Shown: positions 1 through 8,638 of the stretch, piece after piece
Layout of the letters: each line of letters starts with the position of its first letter
Numbering within the stretch: position 1 is the stretch's first letter
Notes under the pieces: generated by a model
The model's input: only the letters and a program-made list of their open reading frames with translations
What the model was told of the DNA's origin: nothing
The model's database searches: none
NCBI RefSeq assembly: GCF_022829295.1
Contig: NZ_JAKSYH010000167.1
Location: forward strand, 1-64,000
Length of the DNA stretch: 64,000 bases
From: Methylobacterium sp. J-088
Lineage (GTDB): Bacteria > Pseudomonadota > Alphaproteobacteria > Rhizobiales > Beijerinckiaceae
Direction: 5' to 3'
Position numbers and translations under genes: made by a program

Positions 1-1004
1 TTCAAGAGAAGCGCGTTTCCCCTCCCCCTTGCGGAGAGGGGTTAGGGGTGGGGGTGGTTCAGGATCGAGCGTGACGGTGCCGTCTGCACCACCCCCACCT
101 CCGGCTCCTCCCCGCAAGCTCGAGCGATCCCGGGCAAGCCCTGGGTCGCCAGGGGAGGAGAAAATGCCGCGGCCAGCGATGTATGAACATCGTAGCCGGC
201 AAAAATGCGAAGGATGTGCCGACCGCCGACCGTGTAAATGTCTTGACAATGTTCCTATTTTGTGCTCATTAGCCGCCACCTGTCCACGGCGGCCCGGAAG
301 CGATCCCGGGGCGTCCTTTACGGGGCCCGTCCGGTGGCTGACCGGGCGGGTCCGTGGACGGGGCGGCGCCCGCGTCGGTGGCTCTCAGCCGCCATCGCCC
401 CGGGCGGCGGACCGGTGCGGGGCGTGCCTCGGATGCGGGCGTGAGACCGGGCGGCAGTTTGCCCGGCGGGGGGAGGAAATGACCCCCGCGCCGACCCGCG
501 TCGGGGCCGACCCTGGGCGCCCGTCGGACCCGCCGACAACGGGGCGGGGGACGCCTGGAAGGCCACGGTGCCGATGCGGGGTGCGGGGGTGCGTGCAACC
601 GGCCCGAGACCGCTAACGGGGAGTGGCAGGACCGGGACGGCGACAAGACGCCGCGACGAGAAAGACGGCACCGGCCGGGGACCATGCCCGGTCGATGCCG
701 CGGGCGCCGCGGGGATCGGATCCCGCGCGTACTTGGCCGACACCTGGGTTCCCGCGGCGTCCCGCGTCCCTCGTGTTCGTCTCTTGGGCCATGCCCCCGG
801 CGCCAAAGGCGGGTGGGGACGATGATGCGCGCGTCGAAGGGGTGGCCTCGCATGCGGCTTCCATCCAGACGCTTCGGTTGCGGTTCCTCGCTGCCTCCCC
901 TCCGTCATAACGCGCGCAGCGCAGGATCCGAGACACGGCGCTGTCGACAGGCGTGGCGCCGCGCGCAAGGAACCAGCGGCCGGACGCATCGACCGGGACC
1001 CGTG
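1..1004. other. Intergenic stretch with a repeat and no recognised gene
   Basis: No reading frame here resembles a known protein; the open frames on both strands have the Arg/Pro/Gly-rich composition of GC-rich shadow frames. Positions 17-118 hold an inverted CCCC(A/T)CC-type repeat with arms separated by about 40 bases, related to the CTCTCCC/GGGAGAG hairpins near 23.7 kb and 41.5 kb. Positions 180-290 are AT-richer than the surroundings and contain a TTGACA hexamer at 242-247, next to a near-match to the alphaproteobacterial LexA box at 250-264. The rest (290-1004) is featureless GC-rich DNA downstream of the helicase gene. Confidence 0.5.
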
Positions 1005-2762
1005 TCAGGCGGCCGATCCAGCCCGCCGACGGGTATCGCCGAGGATCCGTCCGTCCTCTGCCCGGCACTCGATCTGCTCCGTCAGCCGGCCCGGCCGGAT
1101 CCGGATCGCCGCCGGTCGGGTCAGGCGATCGGCCCGGTCCAGGAACCCGGCGGTCCCCATGGGCGCATCCCGGCCGCCGCCGAGGCCGCGCCACCACTGC
1201 ACCGCCTTCTCGCGCTCGTAGCCGCGGCCCTCGGGGCGCAGGCGCACGGACCAAACCGCGTCCCTGGTGCCATCGCGCCAGCCGAGCACGAGATCGAGCC
1301 CGTCCGGCGCGGCCTCCAGGCTCAGGGTTGTGACCGGATGCCAGGGGGCGTCCGGCCACGCGGCGTCCGGCCACGCGGCGTCCGGCTCCGGGGCAGGGCC
1401 GGACGGTCCGTTGCCGCGCGCGCCGGGATCGGCCGAGAGGATCGGCAGCTCGTCGTCGGCCGCGGCCTCGTGCGGGGCGTCGCCCTCCGCCGCATCCGCC
1501 TCCGGCTCGGTCCAGCAGGGCTCGCAGGTCGAGGCATTGAGGGGAATCAGGGCGCCGCAGCCGGGGCAGGGCTTGGCGCGCAAGGCCCCTGCCCCGCCGA
1601 GCAGCTGGCTCTGGACCTCTCCGGCGCTTCGGACGGTGACGGCGTCCACCGGACCGTGCATCCGCACCAGCCCGGCATAGTCGAGGATCAGCGCGTCGGT
1701 CTTGCCCGGCGCGCAGCGCAGGGCCCGGCCGACCTGCTGGACGTAGAGGCCGGTGCTGCGGGTCGGGCGCAGCAGCGCCACGAGATCGACCTCGGGGACG
1801 TTGAAGCCGGTGCCCAGCACGCCGACCGAGGTCAGGCAGCGGATGTTTCCGGCCCGGAAGGCGGCGACGATCCGGTCGCGCTCCCGGCGGGGCGTCTCGC
1901 CCGAGACGGTCTCACAGGGGTAGCCCTCCGCCCGCACCGCGTCCCGCACGGCCTCGGCATGGGCGAGCCCGGCGCAGAAGGCGAGCCAGGCCCGGCGCCC
2001 GCGCCCGTATTCCGCCAGTTCCGCGACCGCCGCCCGGGTGATCGCGTCGCGGTTGACCGCCGCCTCCAGCTCCCCCGGGATGTAGTCGCCCGCGCGCCGG
2101 CCGACCCCCGAGACGTCGAGCTGGGTCAGCGTCGCCTTGGAGACGAGCGGCGCCAGAAAACCCTGCCGGATCAGCGTGAAGGTATCGGCCTCGTAGGCGA
2201 TGCCGGAGAACAGCCGGTGCGGACCCTCGTCGAGCCGGCCCGAATCGAGCCGGTAGGGGGTCGCGGTGAAGCCCGCCACCCGCATCCCGGGCCTGCGCGC
2301 CCGCAGGCCCGCCAGGAAGCGGCCGTAGCGTGTTTCCGAGGCGCGGGGGATCAGGTGGGCCTCGTCGACGATCACGAGGTCGCGCGGCCCCACCGCGTCG
2401 AGCCGTTCGGCCACCGACTGGATGCCGCAGACCAGCACCTGCGCGCCGGCCTCCCGCCGCCCGAGCCCGGCGGAGAAGATGCCGGCGGGTGCCTCCGGCC
2501 AGGCGCGGGTGAGTTCGGAAAAGTTCTGGGCGACGAGCTCGCGGCTGTGGGTGACGATCACGACGCGGGCGAGGGGGTTGTCCGCCAGGGTCTCCCGGGC
2601 CAGGGCCGCGATCACGAGCGACTTGCCGGCGCCGGTGGGCAGCACGATCAGGTGGCCGGGGGCCGCCGCGTCCACCCCGCCCCGCGCCCAGGCCGCCGCG
2701 AGCGCGTCGAGGCCGGCGCGCTGGTAGTCCCGCAGGTGCAGCCCGTGGTCAGGTGGTGCCAT
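1005..2762 (-). CDS. DEAD/DEAH-box superfamily 2 helicase with C-terminal zinc ribbon
   Basis: A 585-residue superfamily 2 ATPase, probably a cytosolic DNA or RNA helicase related to the RadD/SSL2 group. The visible motifs are Walker A PTGAGKS at about 42-48, motif II DEAH at 133-136, motif III TATP at 166-169 and motif VI QQVGRALR at about 342-349. A CxxC-x10-CxxC zinc-ribbon (Cys 399, 402, 413, 416) follows the second RecA lobe. The C-terminal part is acidic and Pro/Trp-rich and contains a short tandem repeat (AWPDA units, 15-bp DNA repeat near 1338-1400). The ATG start gives a complete first RecA domain. The gene is separated from cobF by a multi-hairpin repeat. The substrate cannot be told from sequence. 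Confidence 0.88.
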   Translation of the reverse strand: MAPPDHGLHLRDYQRAGLDALAAAWARGGVDAAAPGHLIVLPTGAGKSLVIAALARETLADNPLARVVIVTHSRELVAQNFSELTRAWPEAPAGIFSAGLGRREAGAQVLVCGIQSVAERLDAVGPRDLVIVDEAHLIPRASETRYGRFLAGLRARRPGMRVAGFTATPYRLDSGRLDEGPHRLFSGIAYEADTFTLIRQGFLAPLVSKATLTQLDVSGVGRRAGDYIPGELEAAVNRDAITRAAVAELAEYGRGRRAWLAFCAGLAHAEAVRDAVRAEGYPCETVSGETPRRERDRIVAAFRAGNIRCLTSVGVLGTGFNVPEVDLVALLRPTRSTGLYVQQVGRALRCAPGKTDALILDYAGLVRMHGPVDAVTVRSAGEVQSQLLGGAGALRAKPCPGCGALIPLNASTCEPCWTEPEADAAEGDAPHEAAADDELPILSADPGARGNGPSGPAPEPDAAWPDAAWPDAPWHPVTTLSLEAAPDGLDLVLGWRDGTRDAVWSVRLRPEGRGYEREKAVQWWRGLGGGRDAPMGTAGFLDRADRLTRPAAIRIRPGRLTEQIECRAEDGRILGDTRRRAGSAA

Positions 2763-2802
2763 ACCCTAGCTCAGTCCGGGCCAGTCGATCGATCTCGGTC
2801 CC

Positions 2803-2935
2803 AGGATCCCAAAGGGCCGAGGCCCTTTGGCGGGGTGTCGGGGCCGCGCCCCGATATCGGGCGAAGCCCGACCGCAGGGCTCTGCCCTGCACCCGCAAAA
2901 GGTCGCAGACCTTTTGAATCCCGGATTGTCGCGCG
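2803..2935. repeat. Multi-hairpin intergenic repeat, copy 1
   Basis: Successive palindromes AAAGGGCC/GGCCCTTT, a GGGCGAAGCCC-type hairpin, GCAGGGC/GCCCTGC and AAAAGGTC/GACCTTTT fill the gap between the 3' end of cobF and the start of the helicase gene. The same architecture occurs six more times in this window. It starts 14 bp beyond the cobF stop codon, so it could act as terminator or mRNA 3'-end stabiliser for cobF; that role is inferred. Confidence 0.8.
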
Positions 2936-2948
2936 GTGGACGCGCCCT

Positions 2949-3722
2949 TTAGCGGGACCCGTCGGCTTCGTCACGACGCAGCAGGTAGATATCCATGATC
3001 CAGCCGTGCCGGTCCCGGGCCTCGGCGCGGACCCGGCGGATCGCATCGCCCACGCTGCCCAGCCGGCCGGCGATCAGGATCTCGTCCGGGCTGCCGAGAT
3101 AGGCGCCCCAGTGGATCGTCAGGTCCGGGTCGAGATGGCCGAAGGTGGGGTCGCCGTCGAGCATCACCACGACGCTCTCGGCATCCGCCGGCCAGCCCGC
3201 GGCGAGGCGGCGGCCGGTGGTGATCAGCACCGAACCGCCGATGCCGTTCAGCGGCACCCCGTGGCGGGCTGCGAGCACCTGCACGCTCGACAGGCCGGGG
3301 ATCACCGTCTGGGTGAGGGCGATGCGCCCGTTCACGGCGATCCGGTCGAGGATGCGCAGAATGCTGTCGTAGAGGGTGGGATCGCCCCAGGCCAGGATCG
3401 CCCCCACCTGCCCTGCCCCGAGATGGGCCGCGAAGGCCGCCTCCAGCCGCTCGGCCCGGGCCGCGTGCCACGCCGCGACGGTGCTGCCGTAATCGGCCGG
3501 GCGGCGTTCCCGGGGCGGGTCGTCCACGGTGACGAACCGGTGGGGGGTTCGGATATGGGCGGCGCAGATCCGGCGGCGGATCTCCACCAAGTCGGCGGTC
3601 TCGGCGCGCTTGTCGAGGACGAACACCGCGTCGACATCGGCGAGCGCCCGCACCGCCTGCAGGGTCAGGTGCTCGGGATCGCCCGTGCCGATGCCGATCA
3701 CCCGGATCTGCCGGTCCTGCAT
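2949..3722 (-). CDS. cobF: Precorrin-6A synthase (deacetylating)
   Basis: A 257-residue tetrapyrrole (SAM-dependent corrin/porphyrin) methylase of the aerobic cobalamin pathway. CobF methylates C-1 of precorrin-5 and releases the acetyl group, giving precorrin-6A. The N-terminal VIGIGTGDPEHLTLQA segment is the family glycine-rich loop, with further family stretches AWGDPTLYD and VIPGLSSVQVLAARHG; length agrees with CobF of other alphaproteobacteria. No other cob gene is in the window. It starts 48 bp beyond the stop of the OCD-family gene on the same strand and may be co-transcribed with it. The ATG start keeps the whole N-terminal methylase fold. Confidence 0.93.
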   Translation of the reverse strand: MQDRQIRVIGIGTGDPEHLTLQAVRALADVDAVFVLDKRAETADLVEIRRRICAAHIRTPHRFVTVDDPPRERRPADYGSTVAAWHAARAERLEAAFAAHLGAGQVGAILAWGDPTLYDSILRILDRIAVNGRIALTQTVIPGLSSVQVLAARHGVPLNGIGGSVLITTGRRLAAGWPADAESVVVMLDGDPTFGHLDPDLTIHWGAYLGSPDEILIAGRLGSVGDAIRRVRAEARDRHGWIMDIYLLRRDEADGSR

Positions 3723-3770
3723 GCGCTTCCCTCCTCCGCCGGGGCGGGCGAGGGCCGGCGCCGGCCTCCC

Positions 3771-4709
3771 CTACAAGCGCGCGTCGGCTTTGGCGAGGAT
3801 CGCCCGGGCGATGGTCAGGTCCTGCAGGGCGATGCCGGAGGAATCGAACACCGTGATCTCGGCCGGATCGGTCCGGCCCCCCTCCCCGCTCCGGAGCACG
3901 TCGCCGATTGCCCGCAGGCCGGCCTGGGCGTGCTCCGAGGCATGCTGGAACTCGCCGATGGTGCGCGCCTGCTCCGGCAGGTCGCAGACCAGGCGGGCCC
4001 GCTCCAGCAGGGCGGGGGGCAATTCCTGCTTGCCCTTGGCGTCCGCCCCCATGGCGGCGACATGCGTGCCGGAGCGGACCCAATCGGCCTCGAACAGCGG
4101 CGCGCGGGCGGGCGTCGCCGTGACGATCACGTCGGCCGCTTCGCAGGCCTCCTGCGGCGAGGCCGCCCGCACGTCGAGCCCGGATGCCCCCTGCCCCGCC
4201 AGACGCTCACTGAGCCCCGCGACCTTGGCGGGGTCCCGGGCGACGACCAGCACCGTCTTGATCGGCAGCACCCGGGCCAGTGCCGCGGCCTCGAACGCGG
4301 CTTGGTTGCCGGCCCCGAACACTGCGAGCACCGCCGAATCCGGCCGGGCGAGGACGCTGGCCGCAACAGCATCGGCAGCGGCGGTGCGGTAGGCGTTGAC
4401 GCGGCCCGCCTCGATCACCGTATCGATCCGGCCGGCAGCCTGATCGAACAGCAGGATCACCGAATTGTGCCGCGGCAGGCCCCGATCCGGGTTGCCGGGC
4501 CAGAACGAGCCGACCTTCAGGCCGGCATAGTCGGCGGTCGCGCCCGACTTGATCGAGAACCGGTTGGTCGGCTCCGAGCCGTGCCCAAGCACCGCCGGGA
4601 ACAGGGTGGTGCCCGGCGCCACCGCGGCGATCAGCGCCTCACGGGCCGCGTCGAACGCCATGGCGTGATCGACCAGCGCGGCGGATTCCTCTTCCGAGAT
4701 GAAGCGCAT
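3771..4709 (-). CDS. Ornithine cyclodeaminase/mu-crystallin family reductase, BhcD-like (iminosuccinate reductase candidate)
   Basis: A 312-residue NAD(P)-dependent protein of the OCD/mu-crystallin fold. The Rossmann glycine motif GAGNQA lies in the middle, and RFSIKSG and KVGSFWPGN in the N-terminal half are typical of the substrate lobe. The family includes ornithine cyclodeaminase, alanine dehydrogenase, ketimine reductase and BhcD, which reduces iminosuccinate to L-aspartate. Immediately upstream on the same strand lies a BhcC-like aldolase gene, which makes the BhcD role plausible. The ATG at 4709 is chosen because the frame upstream runs through a hairpin repeat. The specific substrate is inferred from context only. 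Confidence 0.75.
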   Translation of the reverse strand: MRFISEEESAALVDHAMAFDAAREALIAAVAPGTTLFPAVLGHGSEPTNRFSIKSGATADYAGLKVGSFWPGNPDRGLPRHNSVILLFDQAAGRIDTVIEAGRVNAYRTAAADAVAASVLARPDSAVLAVFGAGNQAAFEAAALARVLPIKTVLVVARDPAKVAGLSERLAGQGASGLDVRAASPQEACEAADVIVTATPARAPLFEADWVRSGTHVAAMGADAKGKQELPPALLERARLVCDLPEQARTIGEFQHASEHAQAGLRAIGDVLRSGEGGRTDPAEITVFDSSGIALQDLTIARAILAKADARL

Positions 4710-4734
4710 GGATTCATGGACCTCCAAAATCGCG

Positions 4735-4838
4735 GTTTCAAAAGGTCGAGACCTTTTGCGGGTGCAGGGCAGAGCCCTGCTGCGATCGGGGCTCCGCCCC
4801 GACACCCCGCCAAAGGGCCTCGGCCCTTTGGAATCCCG
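4735..4838. repeat. Multi-hairpin intergenic repeat, copy 2
   Basis: An AAAAGGTC/GACCTTTT hairpin, then GCAGGGC/GCCCTGC, then CGGGGCTCCGCCCCG, then AAAGGGCC/GGCCCTTT. It lies between the BhcC-like gene (whose stop it abuts) and the downstream OCD gene, in the opposite orientation to copy 1. Confidence 0.8.
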
Positions 4839-5960
4839 TTACAACGTCATGCCGCGGGCGGTGACCGGCCAGATCGCCTCGACCCGGCCGTTCCGCACGC
4901 CGACATACCAGTCGTAGACGTTGACCGTCGGGTCACAATGGCCGGGGATCAGCTTCAGACGCTCGTTGAGCTTGAGCACGTTGCCGGGATCGCTCAGCAC
5001 CCCGTGCTCGTCGGAGCACTTGATGTATTCCACGTCGTCCCGGCCGAACACCAGGGGCAGGCCGCTGTCGATGCTCTGGGCCTTCAAGCCGGCGTCGCAG
5101 ATCGCGACATCCGCCTTCGCCTTACTCATGATCGCCGTGACGATGAACAGGCTGTTCTCGAAATCGGCGATCGGCCGGCCCTCGGCGTCCTTCACCCGCT
5201 GGTAGTCCGCGTCCATGAAGACGTAGGAGCCGCATTGCAGCTCGTTGTAGACGCCGCTGCCGCCTTCCATCGCGAAGCTGCCGGTCCCGGCCCCCGCCAC
5301 GATGGCGCAATCGAGGCCCTCGGCCTTGAGCAGGTCGACGGTGCGCTTGGTCTCGTCGATCGCCGTCTGGATCAGGGCCTTGCGCTCGCCGAAATCGCGC
5401 ACGTGCTGGGCCTTGCCCTGGTAGGCCTGCAGGCCGGCGAAGCTCAGCCCCGGCGCCGCGGCGATTCGTTTGGCGATGGCGACGGCGGGCTCGCCCGGCG
5501 CGACGCCGCAGCGGCCGGCGCCGACATCGATCTCCACGAGGGCTTCGAGGATGACGCCGTACTGGACCGCCGCCGCCGAGAGGTCGTCGACATTGCCGGG
5601 GTCGTCGACGCAGACCAGCACCCGCGCCCGCTTGGCGAGCGCCGCGAGGCGCTCGATCTTCCGGGGTGCGGTCACCTGGTTGGAGACCAGCACGTCGCGG
5701 ATGCCGGCGCTCACCAGCGCCTCGGCCTCGCTGACCTTCTGGCAGCAGACGCCGCAGGCGCCGCCCCGCTCGATCTGCATCACGGCGATGTCTGAGGACT
5801 TGTGGGTCTTGGCGTGCGCCCGGTGGCGCAGGCCGCGCTCCGTCATGAAGCGGCCGAGCTTGTCGATGTTGCGCTCGAGGGCGTCGAGGTCGACCAGCAG
5901 GCAGGGGGTGTCGACGTCCTCGACCGACATGCCGACGCTGGCGGGGATGTTGTTGCGCAT
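4839..5960 (-). CDS. bhcC: DSD1-family PLP aldolase, 3-hydroxy-D-aspartate aldolase (BhcC)-like
   Basis: A 373-residue fold-type III PLP enzyme (alanine-racemase-like barrel plus D-threonine-aldolase C-terminal domain). The lysine of HAKTHKS is the expected Schiff-base residue. Shared with BhcC of Paracoccus as I recall it are GVCCQKVSEAEA, YNELQCGSY(V/A)FMDADY, GLKAQS(I/V)DSGLP, YIKCSDEHGV, the metal-site PGHCDPT and the C-terminal DWYVGVRNG(R/K)VE. BhcC condenses glycine and glyoxylate to (2R,3S)-beta-hydroxyaspartate. Close relatives act on D-threonine or D-threo-hydroxyaspartate, so the substrate needs an assay. An AGGAGG ribosome-binding site sits 7-8 bases before the ATG. The gene belongs to the minus-strand block that begins at the glycine riboswitch. 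Confidence 0.8.
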   Translation of the reverse strand: MRNNIPASVGMSVEDVDTPCLLVDLDALERNIDKLGRFMTERGLRHRAHAKTHKSSDIAVMQIERGGACGVCCQKVSEAEALVSAGIRDVLVSNQVTAPRKIERLAALAKRARVLVCVDDPGNVDDLSAAAVQYGVILEALVEIDVGAGRCGVAPGEPAVAIAKRIAAAPGLSFAGLQAYQGKAQHVRDFGERKALIQTAIDETKRTVDLLKAEGLDCAIVAGAGTGSFAMEGGSGVYNELQCGSYVFMDADYQRVKDAEGRPIADFENSLFIVTAIMSKAKADVAICDAGLKAQSIDSGLPLVFGRDDVEYIKCSDEHGVLSDPGNVLKLNERLKLIPGHCDPTVNVYDWYVGVRNGRVEAIWPVTARGMTL

Positions 5961-6012
5961 GGGTTTTCCTCCTGATCGTCGCGGTTATGGTTTCGCAAGT
6001 CCCGTCAGCGCC

Positions 6013-7152
6013 TCACGGGGCAACACCCAAAAGTTCGGCGATGCGCGGCGTCGCCTTGATGCCGGTGCCGGTGAGCACCACCACGGTGGTCTCGTCGGGC
6101 CGGATCGCGCCGCTTGCGGTCAGGTCGGTGAGCGCCGCCGCCGCCATCGCGCAGGTCGGCTCGACGTAGAGGCCCGACCGGGCGAGCTCCATCAAAGCCG
6201 CCTCGATTGCCGCCTCGGAGACCGCCACGGTGCCGCCGCCGGAGCGGCGGAGCGCCGCCAGCACCTCACGGCCCCGGACCGGCTGGGCGATCGAGGCGCC
6301 CTCGGCCAGCGTCGGGCGCGGGGTGACCGGCACGAAATCCTCCGCGCCGGCCTCGAAGCCCGCGTGCAGGGGCGCGCAATGGGCCGGCTGCACCGCATAG
6401 AGCCGCGGCAGGCGGGCGATGGCGCCCCGGCGCAGCAGCTCCGAGAAGCCGATATCACAGCCGAGGATGTTGCTGCCCGCCCCGCAGGGGATGATCACGG
6501 CGTCGGGCGCGGAAAACCCCAGATCCTCCCACAGCTCGTAGGCCAGCGTCTTGGTGCCCTGGAGGAAATGCGCCTGCCAGTTGTGGCTGGCGTAAAAGAT
6601 CGAATCCGCTTGGGCAACGGCCGCGTCGGCGGTGTCCTGGCGGGTGCCGGGGATCAGCTCGACCTCCGCGCCAGCGGCCCGCATCTGCACGGTCTTGGCC
6701 GGCGAGGTCGAGGCCGGGACCAGGATCTTGGCCCGCATCCCGGCCGCCGCCGCATAGGTCGCCACGGCCGCGCCGCCATTGCCCGAGGAATCCTCCAGCA
6801 CCGCGTCGACACCCTGCTGGCGCAGGATCGACAGCATCACGGACGCGCCCCGATCCTTGAAGCTGCCCGAGGGCGCGAACCATTCGAGTTTGAAATGCGC
6901 GTGGCCGCCCCGCCAGGGCCGGCGCACCAGCGGGGTGCCGCCTTCCCCGAGGGTCACCGGATCGGAGACCGCCACCGGCAGCGCGGCGGCGTAGCGCCAG
7001 AGGGAGCGCTCGGCCGTTTCGATCTCCCCACGATCGATACCGGGAAGATCGGTAATCATCAGTGGGCCCCCCGTCTCCGAGCGCCAGCGCGGCGTCTCGA
7101 TCGGGTAGGTCGCCCCGGTGGCGGGGTCGAGATAGGCGGGAGACGGGGGCAT
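6013..7152 (-). CDS. Threonine-synthase-like fold-type II PLP lyase (candidate beta-hydroxyaspartate dehydratase)
   Basis: A 379-residue fold-type II PLP enzyme. SGSFKDRG holds the Schiff-base lysine, EDSSGNGGAA is the serine/glycine-rich phosphate and cofactor loop, and VLTGTGIK closes the C-terminal part. The N-terminus (YLDPATGATYP) resembles threonine synthases of the non-elongated type. The true ThrC is elsewhere (40090-41502), so this paralogue probably does another beta-elimination or replacement. Its position between a DadA-type gene and the BhcC-like gene suggests dehydration of beta-hydroxyaspartate, the step done by the related BhcB family; this is an inference. The start at 7152 removes an N-terminal stretch encoded by repeat DNA. 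Confidence 0.78.
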   Translation of the reverse strand: MPPSPAYLDPATGATYPIETPRWRSETGGPLMITDLPGIDRGEIETAERSLWRYAAALPVAVSDPVTLGEGGTPLVRRPWRGGHAHFKLEWFAPSGSFKDRGASVMLSILRQQGVDAVLEDSSGNGGAAVATYAAAAGMRAKILVPASTSPAKTVQMRAAGAEVELIPGTRQDTADAAVAQADSIFYASHNWQAHFLQGTKTLAYELWEDLGFSAPDAVIIPCGAGSNILGCDIGFSELLRRGAIARLPRLYAVQPAHCAPLHAGFEAGAEDFVPVTPRPTLAEGASIAQPVRGREVLAALRRSGGGTVAVSEAAIEAALMELARSGLYVEPTCAMAAAALTDLTASGAIRPDETTVVVLTGTGIKATPRIAELLGVAP

Positions 7153-7204
7153 CGCGGCTCGGCTTCCGGGGAGCTGTTCGAAAAGAGAATACAAAATAAT
7201 GTTG

Positions 7205-7308
7205 GGCGGCGCGCCCCCTGTCGGGGACATGACGGCGCGCCGCGCTGCGCGTCAGGGCTCCGCCCTGACAACCTGCCAAAGGGCCTCAGGCCCTTTGGAA
7301 TCCCGGGA
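7205..7308. repeat. Multi-hairpin intergenic repeat, copy 3
   Basis: Contains GTCAGGGC/GCCCTGAC and AAAGGGCC/GGCCCTTT palindromes, and an extra GCGCGC-rich segment. It begins 3 bp after the DadA stop (minus strand) and separates dadA from the threonine-synthase-like gene. Confidence 0.78.
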
Positions 7309-7311
7309 TTC

Positions 7312-8574
7312 TCAAGCCGCGAGCGGCAGAGCCGTCCGCTCCGGCGCGTGCTCGGCCGCGATCGCCTCGGCGACGAGTTCGGCCGTGGCGCCCGAGAGGG
7401 TCCAGCCGAGATGGCCGTGGCCGGTGTTGTAGAACACCCCCGGCCGGCGGCCCCGGCCGACCTTGGGCAGCATGTTCGGCAGCATCGGGCGCAGGCCGCT
7501 CCAGGCCACCACCCGGTCGGTGTCGACCAGCGGGAACTGCTCCCGGGTCCAGTCGACCAGCGGCTGGATCCGGTCGTGCCGGATGTCGCCGTTGAAGCCG
7601 TTGAACTCGGCCGTGCCGGCGACCCGCAGGCGCGCGTCGCCGAGGCGGCTGGTGACGATCTTGGCCGCCTCGTCGAGGATGCTCACCTCGGGCGCCGCCC
7701 GCTGCGCTTCCGGGGTCAGCAGGTTCACGGTGATCGAGTAGCCCTTCACCGGGTAGACGTTGATCCGGTCCCCGAGCAGCCCCGCGAAGTGCCGGCTGGC
7801 GCAGCCCGCGCAGATCACCACCGCGTCGGCCTGCAGGACCTGCGGCGCCTCCGTGGCATGCCCGGTCTGGCGCCAGCCGACGGCGTAGCCCCCCTCCCCC
7901 GGCGCGATCGTCGCGACGTCGGCGTCCTGGACGAAGCGGACGCCCCTGCGCGCGCAGGCGGCGGCCAAGCCCCGGGTAAACTTGTGGATGTCGCCGGTGG
8001 CGTCCGAGGGCGTGAAGAAGCCGCCGTGATAGGTGCCGGCGAGCGTCGGCTCGATGGCGCGGATCTCCTCCGGGGTCACGGCGTGGCGCTCCAGGCCCCC
8101 CTCCCGCAGCAGGGCGTTGACGGTTTTCGCCTTCTCGAAGCTCGCCCGGTCCCGGTAGAAGTGCAGGATGCCGCGGGTCTTCAGGTCGAAGTCGATCCCC
8201 TCGGCCTCCGCCATGGCGAACAGGGCCGTGCGCGCCTTGAGCGCCAGCCGCACGGTCGCCACGGTGTTCTCGCGGTAATGGGCGATCTCGCGCATGAACG
8301 CCGCCATCCACGACAGCTTGTGCCAGGAGGGGGTGGGGTTCATCAGCAGCGGCGCGTCGCGGCGCATCATCCACTGCACGCCGTGGAGCACCGTGGAGAG
8401 CTTGTTCCAGACCTCCGCGTTGCAGGCCGAGAGCTGGCCGCCATTGGCGAAGGAGGTCTCCATGGCGGCGTAGCGCTGCCGGTCGAGGACGGTGACGCGG
8501 TAGCCGCGCTGGGCGAGCGCATAGGCGGTCGTCACGCCGGTGATGCCGGCGCCGATTATGGCGATATGGGTCAT
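7312..8574 (-). CDS. FAD-dependent D-amino-acid dehydrogenase / glycine-oxidase-type enzyme (DadA family)
   Basis: A 420-residue FAD oxidoreductase of the DadA/DAO family. The N-terminal dinucleotide motif IGAGITGVTTAYALA binds FAD, SFANGGQLS and the C-terminal WSGLRPMLPNMLP and NTGHGHLGWTLS are typical of DadA. The family oxidises D-amino acids or glycine to 2-oxo acids and ammonia, passing electrons to the membrane quinone pool or oxygen. A tandem glycine riboswitch occupies the 5' leader 65-273 bases upstream, so glycine is the likely inducer and perhaps the substrate (product glyoxylate). The ATG at 8574 directly precedes the Rossmann motif. It is the first gene of the minus-strand block that runs to cobF. 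Confidence 0.87.
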   Translation of the reverse strand: MTHIAIIGAGITGVTTAYALAQRGYRVTVLDRQRYAAMETSFANGGQLSACNAEVWNKLSTVLHGVQWMMRRDAPLLMNPTPSWHKLSWMAAFMREIAHYRENTVATVRLALKARTALFAMAEAEGIDFDLKTRGILHFYRDRASFEKAKTVNALLREGGLERHAVTPEEIRAIEPTLAGTYHGGFFTPSDATGDIHKFTRGLAAACARRGVRFVQDADVATIAPGEGGYAVGWRQTGHATEAPQVLQADAVVICAGCASRHFAGLLGDRINVYPVKGYSITVNLLTPEAQRAAPEVSILDEAAKIVTSRLGDARLRVAGTAEFNGFNGDIRHDRIQPLVDWTREQFPLVDTDRVVAWSGLRPMLPNMLPKVGRGRRPGVFYNTGHGHLGWTLSGATAELVAEAIAAEHAPERTALPLAA

Positions 8575-8638
8575 GGGTGGAACTCCGGAACGGGGACGCG
8601 TGGAGGCCGCCTTCAAGCGGTCGGCCGGTTGCGCGCCC

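Noticed and set aside
684..5795. A 1703-codon open reading frame on the plus strand
   Set aside because: It runs antisense to the helicase, cobF, OCD and BhcC-like genes and has no recognisable domain; it is a by-product of very GC-rich codons.
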